The notes beneath the pieces were generated by a model. That model did not search any database. It was given only the letters and a program-made list of their open reading frames with translations, and was not told the origin of the DNA. Positions 1-13,900 of a DNA stretch of 40,125 bases are shown in pieces. Source of the stretch: Monoraphidium neglectum. Taxonomy: Eukaryota; Chlorophyta; Chlorophyceae; Sphaeropleales; Selenastraceae. Each line of letters opens with the position of its first letter. The first letter of the stretch is position 1. The stretch spans positions 2,519-42,643 of the forward strand of contig NW_014013514.1 in assembly GCF_000611645.1 (NCBI RefSeq). Direction: 5' to 3'. The position numbers and the translations under genes were made by a program.

Positions 1-1844
1 CGCGCCCGCGACCGCCTCCGCCAGCGCGGCGCCGTCCAGCGCCCCCGCGGCCGGCGCGACGTGGTCCCGCAGGAACGCAGACAGCCGCAGGCGCGGGACG
101 CCCAGGTGTTGCTCCAGCACGCCCTCCTCGCCGCCGCCGTCCGCCCGGAGGACGCGGCAGCCGAGCAGCTCCGCTGGCACGGCGGCAGGGGCGAGTGCGC
201 AGCCCTGCTGCACGGCGGCGACGAGCGACATGAAGCGCACGGCGGCCGCCACTGGGCGGCCCGACGTGGCCGCCGCTTGCGACGCGTCAGGGGCTGTCTC
301 TGGCTCCGCCTGCGACGGCGCTGTGGAGTCCTCCTCGTTGCCCGAGCCGCCCAGCCCGGCGGTTGGCTCCCGCGCCGGAGCCTGCCGTTGCTGCCGCGCA
401 GGCGACACTGGCGACATGGGCTGCTGCAGCTGCTGTTGGGCCCTCTCGTGGGGGAGGGCGGGGTAGGCCTCGTATACAGGGAGTTTCCGCAGCACCGACA
501 GCTGATCCGGCGTCAGCGGCGGCGCAGATGCCGCCGCGCCGCCCCCCGCGCCGCCAAACCACCGCCCCTGCAGCAGGAAGCTGCGCAGCTGCCGCCGCTC
601 CGCCGGCGCAAGCCCCGCCAGCCGCGCCCGCCACGCGGCAGGCACGGGGGCGCCGCCGGCCGAACCCCCAGCCGCCACCCCGCCGCCGCCCTCGGCGCCG
701 CTGGCCGCGCGGGCGGCCGCGCCAATGGCGTCGAGCACGCCGCCGGCGGTGCCGGGCTGCGTGGCGAGCTTGACGGCGGGGCAGGACGCGACACCGGCGC
801 CCGCGGCGAGGAGGGCGGCCTCGTCTAGGAGCGAGCAGCCCATGCGATCCAGGGCTGAGGCGAGGTGCTCGTGCCAGCCCTGGGCGCCACGCAAGACCTG
901 GAGGGTTGGGGGGTGGGGGGCGCGTCGAAAGCGGGGAGAAAAGATGGGGCGAGGGGTGACAGCATGACTCACTGCAAGCAGGCAGCAGGGCGCTGCGCCA
1001 GCGAGATTAAAGAGGAACAGTGGTGCAGGTATGATGGAAGTCGTGTGCAGCCAGAGGGTCGAGGACGCCCCCACCTGCGGCGGGGACTCCGCGGCGGCGA
1101 GCCCCCCGCCGACCAGCGGCAGCAGCGGCCAGCCGCCCGGCGCGCCCGCCTCTCCTCTCCCGCGCCCCGCCAGCCACCGCCACAGCCGCGCCAGCCACGC
1201 TTCCCAGGCCGCCGCACCCCCGGGGAACGTGGCCGCGGCGGCCGCGACCTCGTCCGGCCCCACGCGCCGCCGGCCGCGCCACTCCCGCGGGAGCAGCTCG
1301 GGCAGCAGCAGCGCGCCGAGCGCGGCGCCGTCGACGCGCCGCACGTTGGTGGCCCCCAGGTCGGCCAGCGCGAGCAGGCGCGCGGTCAGCGGCGCGCCGA
1401 GGCCAGGCGCGACGACCCTGTGGCGCAGCGCCGACAGCAGCGCGCGCTCCTCCTCGTCCGCCGGCACAAACAGGGCGCGCGCCGCCTCCCCGGCCTCGCC
1501 ACCCTCGGAGCCACGAACCGCCCGGCTCTCAAAGGCGCCGCCGCCGGGCTGGCCGAGGGGCCCGTCGCGGCGCGCCTGGATCGTGCGCAGGCCCCCATCG
1601 GCCGTCGGCAGCAGCGGCAGGCCCCGCAGCTCGCGCACCACCGCCGTGCCACCGAGCAGCGGCGCGTCCGCGCCAAGCGTGGCGGCGGCGGCGCGCAGCG
1701 CGGCGGCGGCGGGCGTGAGGGGCGCGTCTGGACGGTCCGGTGCTGCGCCGGCCGCTGCAGCCAGGGGGGCGCCCCTGCCGTCGAGGTCCATGTCGGCTAG
1801 GCAATACTCCAGCAACACCGCCGCAGGGGGAGGCACCTTGTGCG

Positions 1845-1902
<58 letters not shown>

Positions 1903-4900
1903 CCCTTGGTGTGCGCCACCCTCCGCCGCCGCATGGCCCTCCGGCCCTTCCTCGTGTGTCGGCGCGGCCGCGGGGTCCGCGTCGCCGGCATCCAAACGCA
2001 CAGGGGCAGGCTCAGTGTCCGGCTGGCCAGCAGCGTCATCAGGCGCGAGGGCGGCCAAGGCCGCATCGCCGAGCGATCGCAGCCTCGCTCGCACTGCGCC
2101 TGGCGTCACCTGCAGGCGGAGTGATGGTGGGGTTGGCAGATGCCTGCCACTCCAGGACGGGCCGCTTGCGAAATCAGCTGCGAGGCTCCAAGGGCATTGT
2201 GTGGGGGTGACGGTCGCAGCCAGGCGCGTGTGGCTGCACGCTGGCCTCCGTCTGCTGAGTGTGTTGAGGGTCAAGGGGTCAGGGTCTTCGAACCAGGGTC
2301 CGTTGCTTAGGCTCCAGGGTTCAGGGCGACTGCCTGCCACCCAACCAGCCCGCCCACCTGTCGGGCGCCGGGTGTCCACTGCAGCAGGCACTCGCGTGCC
2401 TCCCTCCCCAGCCCCTCCACCAGGGGCACCCCGACCGCCAGCATCAGCCCCCGCAGCCGCCCATCCGCGAGCGCCGCCGCGTCCGGCAGCAGCGCCGCCG
2501 TCGGCGCTAGCCACGCGCCCTTGGGCGCCGGCGCGGGGCACCAGAGCAGCGGGCGGCGCGTGAGAAGCCGGTACAGCGCGCGTGACACCGCCGCCCACGG
2601 CTCGGGCGCGTCGGCGCCGGGGAACATGGCCCACAGCGCGGGCGAGGGCCCGAGCTCGCGCGCGGCGGCGGACAGCAGCTGCAGGTATGCTGGCGCCACC
2701 GCGTCGGACAGCAGCGCCTCATTCCACCGCGCGCGCGCTGCGCCGGCGCCGGCCATGTCCTCCCCGTGCCACACGTCTCGGCGGTTGCTGGACAGCTCGA
2801 AGTAGCCGTTGACGGCGACAGGCAGCCCCGTGGCCACGGGCAGGGGCAGGAAGCAGAACGCACGGCCCGCGGCCTCGCCCACGGGCGCCGCCCTGGCGCG
2901 GGCGCCGCCGGCCGCGTCGCGGGCGTCGCCCTCGTCGCCGCCGCCGAGCGGCGCGCCGATGCCGACCCAGGGGATGAATTTGCGCCCGCTCTCCTTCCAG
3001 GCCGCCAGCGCCGCGGCGCGCGCCGCGCCGGCGCCCAGTGCGTTGAGCACCAGGAACTGCTCCTCGTCCGGGCCAGCCGACAGCGCTGCACTCGTGCTGG
3101 TGCCGGTCGATTGCTGCCGCCCCTGCTCCTGCTCTCGCGCTTGGTTGGCGCCGCCCGCCCCCGCCCGCCGGCGCTCACCCGCCGCGGCGGCCTCCAGCAT
3201 GCGCGCGCGCAGCGCCGCGTCGCCCCACTCGCGCGCCAGCCGCACACGCCCAGCCGCGGCGGGCAGCTGCTCGGAAGGCGCCGCGCCCAGTCGCTGGAAG
3301 AAGGCCGCGAGCTGCTGCTGCCCGGTGCCGCCACCGCCGCCGGCGACGAACTGCACGATTGGTGCCTGCAGATGCTGCGGCGACTCAATGGTCGCCCGCA
3401 TGATCAGGCGTGGCTCGCTCCCCTCCGCCTGCTCGTCTTCCGGGGAGATCACCGAGATCTCCACAGAGCGGACGGTCTTGAGGAACAGCAGCGCGCGGGG
3501 CAGCTCCCGCGCTAGCGCACCCAGCAGCGCCCAGGCCTCCTCGGGGGGGCAGGGGGAGGGCTTGATGTCCGAGGCGGCGGCCGCGGCACTGGTGCGCAGC
3601 GGTAGGCGGAACATGGTGCCCTGGAACGGGCCCTGTGTTTTGAGTTTTGTGTAGGAGGGCAAGGGAGGGGAAAGCGGTGCGGTAGGCGCAGGGGTGGATA
3701 CAAAGCGAGCGCAGAGGAACATATTGTCATAGCGGCGCAGCACGTATGAGCAGCGCGAACACACCCTGGCCCTGCGCCCGCTGTTGTGGGGAGGGGCCAG
3801 CTGCTGTAGGGCCAAAGGGGGCAGCCAGAGCCGGGGCCGACCTCCATCGAGCAGCCAAAGCGTCTGTAGGGCGCGACGGCGTCGGGGAACTGGCGCAGCA
3901 CGCGCGCGTTGGCGAGGCTGATGCGCAGGCCCGGCTGGGAGGCGCTGGCGCCCGGGAGGTGCTTGGCGTCTGCGGTGCATGACAAAGGGGGCGCCGTCTC
4001 GTTTGCCTCCCGCCTGCCTCCCTCTCTTCCTGCCTTGACCGCGTGTTTGCCGCCTCATGATCAAGTGCAGTGAGTGCCTGCTGCTGGCACGACCCGCCGG
4101 CATAGCGCTATGGAATCTCGAAGGGGCAGAGCGCAGCAACACACGCAGCCTCGCATGAAGAAGCATACGACCGCTTGGAGCGGCGCCGCGTCTGCCAGAG
4201 CACTCACGTGGATCAAAGAGGACGAGGTGGTTTCCGCTGACAAAGGAGGGCAGGTCGGTCTGGGCAGGCCCCATTGTGCAAGGAGAGGGAGTGGGGGCTG
4301 GGTGAGCACGATGCTGGTCGCCTCTGGTTGCGGCCGCGCAAGCTGGCGAAGCATGCTCATGAGGGCCGCACACCACTACGATACATCGGTATTCGAGCTT
4401 TCATTTCCAATAGGAACTCAATCACCAGCTCCCACCAGGTGATACACAGCGTTGAAACCGACGCCGAATCGGCCAATGGCGGCCGGCTGCCCCATCTTCC
4501 CGTCCTGCCCGATACGTGCAATGGCCGCAAAGTCCCCAGGGCTGCGCGTGGTGGTGATTGGGGTGCATGCATGCGTGTGTGTAAGTGTGTGTGTGTGTGT
4601 GTCTGTGTGTGTGAGTGTGCTCTTGTGTGTGTTGGCGGAGGAGCAGGGGTTGGGTTGAGGGCGATGCGATGCAGGGGGTTCCGGTACAAGTACGGCAAAG
4701 CATGGGTAAAGCGGGTGTGACTGCGGGCTGTGCCTCGAAGGTGACGCGATCCTGAGTTCAGTGAAAATACCAACACCTGAGTTCAGTGGAGATACCAACA
4801 CCTGAAGGGATCCATTGCAGCGGTTTCTAGAGCCTCGCGCGCCACGCCCCTGCTCCAAGGCACGTCCGCGCCCACCTGAAGAGGGCGTCATTGTACGCCA

Positions 4901-7900
4901 GCAGCGCCGGCCCCTGCCACACCGCCATCTTAGGGCTCTGCGGCGCCAGGCACGGGGCATCGGGTACAGCTCAGCCCTCAGTCACGAACGCATTCCCTGC
5001 TCCATAAATGGCGAGGATTCATGGCGACCAGGCGGGCTGGCGGCGAGCGGGCCTTCACACAGGCCACGACCTGTGCGCGCTCCCTAAGAGTGTCCTAGCC
5101 CGCCGCAGGGAGCTGGGCAGCCACCCACCAGCGTGCTGGCCGTGCCGTGCTGCGTGAGGTCCAGGCAGAACTTGACGCAGCTGGCGCCGGCGTCGTCCGC
5201 ATTCTGAACCTGTGATAAGGAGAAGGCGCACGGGAATGAGCCGGTGGCCGGAGCAATCACAGGTATTTCAGCAGCACATTTGTCCTGAAGGATGACGGCC
5301 GGGCCTTCCCGCCCTGTGGCTGGCAGCGGCGCACCCTCGGCGCGCAAAGGCCAGCACATCTGCAATTCGCAGATGCAAAGCCGGCTCGCATTTGCACGGA
5401 CACATGGGCTTCAGAAGCGACGGCTGCAGTCCACCCTGCAAGCGCCACGATCGCGCATGCGCCCACCAGCTCGAGGCAGACAGAGGGGCCCTCTGGGTAG
5501 TCGGCTATGATGTGCCTGAGCCGCGTCGTCAGCGCCTCGCTCTGCCCAAAGGCCTCGACCGCGCCGCCCGCGCCGGCGAGGCCCAGCGCGAGGCTGTCGG
5601 CCGACGCGGCCAGCAGCAGGCGGCGGCGGCTGGCGACGCCCAGGGCCTCGGCGACAGGGGCGGAGATACGGGGGTGCAGCTCTGGGGTGGGGGCAGCAGG
5701 GGGCAGGGCCCAGGGGGGAGGGGGCGGCGGATGGGGCCATGCCAGAGCTGGGCGCGATCAACCATCAATCAACGGCACTCCGTCAAAGTAGGGGCGAGCC
5801 CAGGCATGCCAGCAATCAGGCGGTCACAAGCTGGATCAGAGGCGGCCGCGCAGCCTGCCCAGCCTCACTCCTCACCTGCAATGTCGGCGCCGGCGGCCCC
5901 GGGGGCGTCGTCCAGCCACGGCGCGTCGTTGTACGACAGCTCCACGGCCGGCCGCAGCACCCCCCTCGCGTCCGGCAGCACCAGCCCCTCCTGCAGCGCC
6001 ACAGCCGCCGCTGCGCCGCCGCCGCCGCCGGCCCCTTTGGCGCCGCCGCCCTGCGTCGCGCCAGCGCCGGACGCCCCCAGCAGGTCCGCCAGCGAGGCCG
6101 CCACGGCCAGCGCCTGCGCGAGCTGCTGGGCATCAAGAGGGCGCCCAGCTGCCTCAGCTGCTAGGCGCGCGAGTAGCGCCGCGTACTGCGGTGCACTGAA
6201 GGCCTCGTGGGCGCCGAGGGCTGAGAGGAGGTCCCTGAAGGGCGCCAGGTCCCCGGGTGTCACGTACAGATGGGGGGACAGATCCAGAGAGCCCTGGGAG
6301 GCGGTTTTGAATGCAGCGATTGGCGGGGCTGGTGGTGAAAGGGAAAAGCTGTGCGAGTGAGGTGGGATAAAGTAGGTCTTTGTTTCTGGTTGTTGTAAGG
6401 TGACGAGAGGGACCAAGGGAGGGAGGTGTGTGATCACAGTCATGGTGAGGGAACAGAGGGGGGTGTTCTCATGACGGGCGCTTGTGAGCAATGGCGGCCT
6501 TCAGCAGGCTGCGAGCATTGCACCATTGCCGTCAGATGCACCAAGGCGCGGCACCTCAGCTTGGGTCTACGCTGCTGGAAGGCGTGAGAGGAGAACTCGC
6601 GCACCTTGAATGCCACGCGGTCGGCGGGGACAAAGAGCGCCCCCACCCATATGCAGGGCCGCCCCGCCACCACGGCCGCCGCGGCTGCCACCTCGTCGCC
6701 GCCAGCCGCCATGAGGGCGCGGTACAGGCGCGGAACCTGCAGGGTGGGGGGTCAGGGATCAGCAGCGGTGAGCTGGCAATAAGGAAGTGTGAGGGAGTCC
6801 GGTTGGAACGGTAGTTGCGGCGTAAGTCGGCTGTTGGCGCAACGTTGCGTTCGGCAGAGGCACAGGGCACTTGTGATGTGCCCCGGCACCAGCAACGTTG
6901 GGTGCCATCATGTCATAATGAGACGTGGGTTCAGGCAACCTGCTGAGACGGGCATGAGGCAGGCTGCAAAAGAAGCGAGCGAACAAATATCATGAGACGC
7001 ACGGCACACCGTTCTCACGCCCACCTGCTCAGCCAGCACGCGCGCGGTGTCCGCGCCCACAGGGCTCGAGTGGAGCGCCCCCAGCGCCGCCAGCTGTGCG
7101 CCCAGCAGCGCGCCCGGGAGTGGCCGCGACCACCCGAGCCGCGCCAGCAGCGCAGGCGAGCGGGGCGCGCCGTCCACCAGCCCGCAGGACGCAGACGCCA
7201 GCCACGCGTCGGACGCCGGCCGGCACGTCACCGGCGCAGCGAGCGGCGCGTCCTGCCCCGCAGCGCCCGAGCCGGCAGCAGGGCCCGCGGCCGTCGGCCA
7301 GGGGAGGCCGGGGGCCGGCGGCTGCCGCAAGACCGGGCACCAGCGGACCCGCGCCAGGTCGGCCCACAGCTGGGCGCTGTCCGACGATCGCGCAGCGCCT
7401 CCTTGTTGCCGCTGCTCCGCGGTCCCGGCCTCCTCCTCTGACTGAGCCTGGCTGGTGCTTGAGAATGACGAGGCCCGCGACAACTGCTGGTGCTGTTGCA
7501 GCTGCGGCTCGCGCATGCGCCGCGTCTCCCTGTCTATGGCCTTGGGGCTGCTGGGCTCTGAGGCAAACAGCTTCTGCACCGAAGCGAACAAGCCCCTGCG
7601 CTTCTTTGGGGCCGCCGCCGCCGGCAGGCGCGGAGGAAGCCCCGAGCCGTCGCCGCCGTCACCGCCGTTTGCGTCGTGCCTCGCGCCCGCCTGGCCGACG
7701 CGCTCTCGGGCCTCAGCGGCGGCAGCGGCGGCAGCGGCCGCTGCTGTGACGGCGAGCTGGCTGGTGCTCTGCTGCCCGGACAGGCGCGGCGCCTCGGCGT
7801 CCAAATAGGCCAGCAGGGCCTTAAGTGGGAGACAATTGTAAGAAGAGCCAGGTTGGTGCACGCCTGCCTTCAGGCAAAGGAAGCAAGCTGCTGTGCAAGG

Positions 7901-10900
7901 CACATGCGACCCCACTGCAGAGCTTCTCCCAGCCAGTGTATGCAGCATGAGCCACGCCAGCAAGGCTGGCCGCGCGTCGGATGGGCGGGTTTTGCCACGC
8001 AATTGAACCGGCACGCACCCGGCCGCGCGCAAGCGCCTCGTCGTCGCCGCCCGGCTTGGCGGCTGTTGCCTCGATGTAGCGGGCGGCCCCCACCAGGGCC
8101 TCCAGGTCTGATCGATTGGCAGGCAAAGGTGGTTGGCGGCGGTTGGCAGCAGTGCGCTGCAAGCACAAAGGCCACAGTTGCACCACAGGTGTCCGCTACG
8201 ACATTTGCGAGGGGTCCTGGATGGGAAGGGAGGCGCAAGCAACGCAGATGAGAGCAGGCACAAAGGTGCAGCTGACGCCATGCGCCCCTGATGGGCTGCA
8301 GGCCGCCCCCTGCCGACCTCACCGGCTGTTGTACGCAGCCCGAGCCGCTGCAGCGCGGCCAGCGGGCCCGCGTCAGACGAGAGCTCTGGTGCGGGGAAGG
8401 CCGCCTCGGGGTCCAGCAGCGCCAGAAGCTCCGGCACGCGCGGGTCGTGCAGCGCGCTCGGCGCCCGCAGTGCGCCGGCCCCGTTGGGCACGAAGGCCAC
8501 CTGTCGGCAAAGGCCGCGTGAACTTGGACGTGCAGCTGAGCCGTTCTGAGGGTGTTCGGTTGCTCTTGCTGCAGTTGCTGACAGACACACGACCCTGGTA
8601 GAAAACCTCCTTTGCTCGAGCTCTCCCTGACCCCCCTTTTTTGATCCCGTTATAAATCAATACAGACCACCATGCCTCCATTAAAAGCAACCAAACACGC
8701 TGCCCGCCACGGTCGCGCGCACCCCTCTCAGCTCCCGAATGAACGCCGGATCCTGCGCCTCCAGCGCCGCCAGCGACCGCAGCAGCAGCCCCACCGCGGC
8801 ATCCCGCAGCGGCGCGGCCAGCTCAGCGAGCCTTGGCAGCACGCAGGAGCGGTACACTTCCGGCGCGGTGGGCGTGGGGACCGACAAAGCAGAGAGGACG
8901 GCGGCCTGGGCACTGCTGTTTGAAGGATTGATGAATCGCTCGTCCAGGGCGGCCCACAAGACACCTGGAGCGGTGCGTGGCACGATGGGGTTGAGGCGGG
9001 CGTGCAGCTGAGCGGTGAGGTGTGGATGGGGGACCAAAGCGGTGAGTGTCTGGGAGTGGGGCTGTATTATACGAGGACACAGTGTGCCAACAGATGAGGC
9101 ACGGCGCCCCATCTCGTGCTGCCTTTCTGACCCATGTGTTCAAACCCCACAAAGCACCCACCTTGCGGCGCCAGGGCGCAACCCTCCTGAAGCGGGACAA
9201 AATTTGCTGAGCCCCCTGCATCGGCCGACCCTTGCTCCCTGGGCACCCCATCTCCATGGTTGGAAGTTTCCGCTTGCTGCTCATCTTGTGACTGCTCATC
9301 ATCTGCTGCAGGCCCTGCTAGGAAGCTGCCGTCGTTTGCGAGCTCAAACAGCGGCAGCTGCCGCACGATCCCTGCCAGTGCTGCCACAGCGGCCGCCGCA
9401 GCATCGCCGCATGCAGCGCTGCCGCCGACGCCACCACGCGCCTGGAACCAGACCGGCTGCAGCAGGTAGCTTCTCAGCAGCCGCCGCTCTGCTGCGCCCA
9501 GCTCCTCCACCGTGCGGGTCTCAAGGTGGCGGCCGCCGCCCAGCGCCGCGGCCAGTGCGAGTGCGACGCCGGCGCCGCTGCCTGGGTGAGCAAGCCCAGC
9601 AGAGACCAGGGCGTCGACCGGCAGCTCAAAGGATGCTGTGTCAACAACCGCCACCCCCAGCCGTACAAGGACCGCCTGCAGCCCCTCTGGCCAGTCCCCG
9701 CCTGGCAAGACGGCCGCCGCGCTCGACGGGTCGGGCGCGAGGGGCACGAGACGGCCGCCGGCAGTGGGCAGGACTGGCCAGCCGCTGCGGGCGACGACCG
9801 GCCAGTCAGGGCGATGGGCCGGCTGGGCCAGCCACTGCCAGAGCGCCTGGACCCACTCCCTGAGCATGAACAGGTTTGGAGTGAGTGCATCGGTGCAGCA
9901 GAGCCGCATGGTGAGTCCTTCAGGGGCAGCAAGTTCATAACAGCTGATGAACCACAGTGGCAGGCCACACGACAGGGCCCATTTGCTCGGTGCTGAAGCA
10001 AGCAACCAACCGCGCACCAATTGACAAGCGGGGCGTCGTTGGTTGCGGCTCCGGCAGCCTTGCCGTCAGCCCCAGTGGCGTCAATCGCAACAGGTGCGTA
10101 CGCTCCGCCTGCGCCGCGCCAGCGTGCCGGCAGGACCGCCGGGAGGAAGTCCTCCGCCAGCGCGGCGGCGTCGAGGAGCCGCAGGGTGCTGCGCCGCTGG
10201 CTGGCTGCCAGGGACAGCTGCGACGTGGATTCAGGGCCCACCAAGGTGTGGTCCAGCAGCAGGGCGCCTGGGTTGAGTAAGGGGGGGGGCAGGGCAGGAC
10301 GGGTTTCTGCACACTGGAAGCTCACAAGGTGACTTGCAGGTCAGCAAGATTGAGGGGCCAGGCCTGAAATAACTGGCAGCCCAGGCACAGTGGAGGTGGT
10401 TCCAGAGTTATACCGGGAGAATACAATGGCAAACCCTACTGGCGAACTCCACACTCACCCTGAGAACCAACCAGCGCCAGCTCCAGCTGTTCTGACACCA
10501 CGTACACGCTGCTGCCGCGTCCCGTGTCCCCTGCGGGGCCCACCCCTGCCATGGACGCGCCGTCAGCCAGCGGCAGCAGCCGCACGCCGAAGAGCGCCTC
10601 GACGCCTGCAGGGGCGGAGAGGTCCAGGTCCGAGAGGCAGAAGCGCAGCAGGGGCGCGACTTGCGTCGCGCGCACAAGCGCTTCGCAGCGCTTGGGATGC
10701 GCTGCCGCTGCGCGGCGGGCGGCGGCGGGCGTGGCTTGCTGCAGGTTGACGCCCTGCGGGTGCGGCACGAGATGGGCGGAGGAGTGAAGGCAGCGATAAG
10801 TGGCAAACCTTTGGGGGGGGGGGCGGTTCAAAATGTACACCACATACACGCACGTTCGTAATGCACACCCGTGCGCACAGCAGCCAGTCAAGCTCCTCCG

Positions 10901-13900
10901 CCCACCATGTGCCGCCGCAGCGTCTCGACCGCGCCCGCGGGCAGATCTGGCAGCGGCACCCCCAGCGCCAGCAGCCCCTCCTCCAGGTGTCCGCCCTGCC
11001 CCGGCGGCTGGCCATCTCGTGGCTGCTGCTCCCGCTGCTGCTGCTCAAGCTGATGCTTGGACGGGAACACGCAGTCGGCCGGCGCCATCCACCGCCCCGC
11101 GCCCGCTGCGCGGCTCCACACCAGCGGCCGCCGCGCCGCGAGGCGCGACAGTTCCAACACAACCGCCTGCCAGGGCGCCGCTGCGTCGAATGACGGCCAC
11201 AGAGCGTTATAGGCTGCGCCAGGCCCCAGCTTTTGCGCCACCGCAGCGAGCAGCGACGCGTACGCTGGAGCAGCGACAAGCCGCAGCAGGGCCTCGTTCC
11301 ACCGCGCGCGTGCCGCGCCGGCGCCGGCCATGTCCTCCCCATGCCACACGTCTCGGCGGTTGCTGGACAGCTCGAAGTAGCCGTTGACGGCGACCGGCAG
11401 CCCTGTGGCCACAGGCAGGGGCAGGAAGCAGAACGCGCGGCCGGCCGCGCTTGAGGCTGAGGCGTCCCACCTGCCGGTCCCCTCGGGCGGCAGCTCAGCG
11501 GCCACGGCAGCCCAGGGCGTGAGGTGTGTCTGCAATGTGCGCGACAGCTCGGCTGCGAGCTTGGCAGCCTCGCCGCCACCGCGGGCCTGGGAGACCAGAA
11601 AGAGGCGCGCGTGGGCGGCCGCTTCGCCGCCACTGTTGCGTGGGCCGAAGTCCCTTGCATCGCGAGGGTGGCAGAGAGATGTGGTTCAACGTTTGTAATC
11701 TGGAGCGGTTCATTGCAATGACAAGAAAGTCGCAGCTCAAGGCAAGCTGAGGATTGCAGAAAATCCCACTTAGGCCCAGGTGGGACAATGACTCAATCGC
11801 AAAGCCACCAATGGGCTAAAACAGCACAAAACGGGAGATCACCTGGTAATCAGGGCAACTCCATAGGTGGAGGCCACCTGCTCCGCCTCGGGCGCCACCG
11901 CCGCATGCAGGAACAGTGCCCGCTCCCGCGCCAGCCGCCCCCATTCTGCTGCACCATCGCCAGACCCCTGCTGCGCCGCCAAGACGCCGCCGCCCTCGCC
12001 ACCGCCACTGCTGGCGGCCGCAGCCGCAGCGGCCGCACTTGCCGTGTCTTGCAGCAGCGCCGGCGCCGCAGAGGGCGGCACCGCCTGGCAAGAGAAGAGC
12101 GGCGTCGGCGCGGCCTCGCCCTCTCGCCACTCCAGCACGTCAATCCGCCGCACAGACTTGAGGAAGAGCAGGACCAGGTGCGCCTCGGCGCGCAGCGCCT
12201 CCAGCATCGCTGCCACCTTTCGGGGGTCGTACACCTGCCGGCTGATGCTGCTCTCGGCCGCCTGCTCAGCTGTCCGCAGCGGCAGACGGAACAGAGTGCC
12301 CTCATAGGGCGCCGCGCGCGACAGGTCAGCGCCAAACGCGCCTGAAAAAGGCGCGGCGGTGCCGGCCGGGACGCCGTGGCGCGTGAAGTCGAGGCGCTTG
12401 CCAGGGTTCGCGGCGGTGATAGCCGGGACGTGCTGCAATGCGCGGCGGGGGCCATGAGGGCGACAAGCGCATTGCATAACTGGAAAATTAATAGGGATCA
12501 TTGCATACAATTCTGTTAGGCAATGTGAAAGTCACTCTGGCATTGTGAAACCACCATGGCAGTGAAACATTGGCACACCCTTCAACCCACAGCATACCTT
12601 GCAGGAGGGGTCAAACAAGACCAGGTACCGGTCGCTGACAAAGCTGGGCAGATCTGCCGTGGAAAATGGGAGGCAGATGGGCACAAGAGGACAGATCACC
12701 ACAGCAACCAGCTGTGGCGTTGAATCTGTGCAGGACAGCATGGTGCTTGCGGCCATCCCCTATGGACCGCTCACCTGTCACATGGTAGACCGCGTTGAAA
12801 CCCACCCTGTGACAGACAGATTCAAGATGGCATGATGTGGCACGTGATGCCTGAGATGAACAATCCAACAGCCGGAACCCTTTTTATAAGGGAGCTGCTC
12901 CACCTGAAAGCGAGACTGGAGGTTCATGTCTAAACATGCCGCCTTTCTGCCAGCCACTTACCCGAATCGCCCTGTCTTGCCGGCAACGCCGCGCTTCTTG
13001 CTGTCGCCGACGCGGCTGATGCTCTCAAAGTCGCGCTCTGTGAAGATGGCGTCGTTGAATGCCAGCAACGCCGGGCCCTGGAATCCCATGAGCCCATCAC
13101 CCAGCAGGTCGTCTGATGAGAGCAACAGGTTGGAAGCAGTGTGTGTGTGTGTGTGGTGGAGGCGGCTAGGTTGGCGCTTTTTTTTTACCAAAGGTACGTT
13201 GAACACCGCCAACACATTGACCTATCACTGCTGCGCGAGTGCTGCCGCGCCGTGCAATAGGAGGCCCACACACCCTCAGTAACGCTCTAGCGGTGAGGCA
13301 CCTGTTGCGAAGCTGCGGTGGTCGTTGACAAACGCAATGCGCGTCGCCTTGGCATCATCTGCATTTTGACAGAGCTGCAGCGCAAACACGCAAACATAGA
13401 GTTTGAGATTGAGGTCATGGTGGCCAAGGAAGTGGAGAGTTGCTCTAGCCAGCTGCTTTGCCACATGGTCAACACAGCATGGCAGGCACTGCCCCATAAT
13501 GTGAGGATAAAACGTCCACCATACAGTCAGCCGGGTGGGTTACCTCCTTGAGGATGGATGTGCCCCTGAGTTTGAGGTGATTGCAAGGCAAGGTGTAAAA
13601 CGTGCAGGTAAGCTGCTGTTCTGATACACATGCGCCATGGCGCGTGTCCATTGGCAGTGCGGGAAGGGCCGTGCGACTGCCTGTGCTTTGCATGCTGTGG
13701 CCAGGCAGCCATGCGGCACTCACTCTGGGTAGTTCAGCAGGACCTCTCGAATGCGCGCCGTGAGGTCCACGCGCTGCAACAGCAGGCATCAGAGGGGAAT
13801 GGACACAATTCACACCTCCCACGCTGCCGCCGCAACCGTCCCCTTTGCAGGTCTCCCATGCTCAGCTGAAGCGCCTCGAGCATGGGTTATGCGTCTGCCA

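Noticed and set aside
1031..2563. 510-residue plus-strand open frame
   Set aside because: It is antisense to the sacsin second unit, has a Cys run created by the CTG repeat, and shows no family motif. The minus strand carries conserved sacsin peptides over the same stretch.
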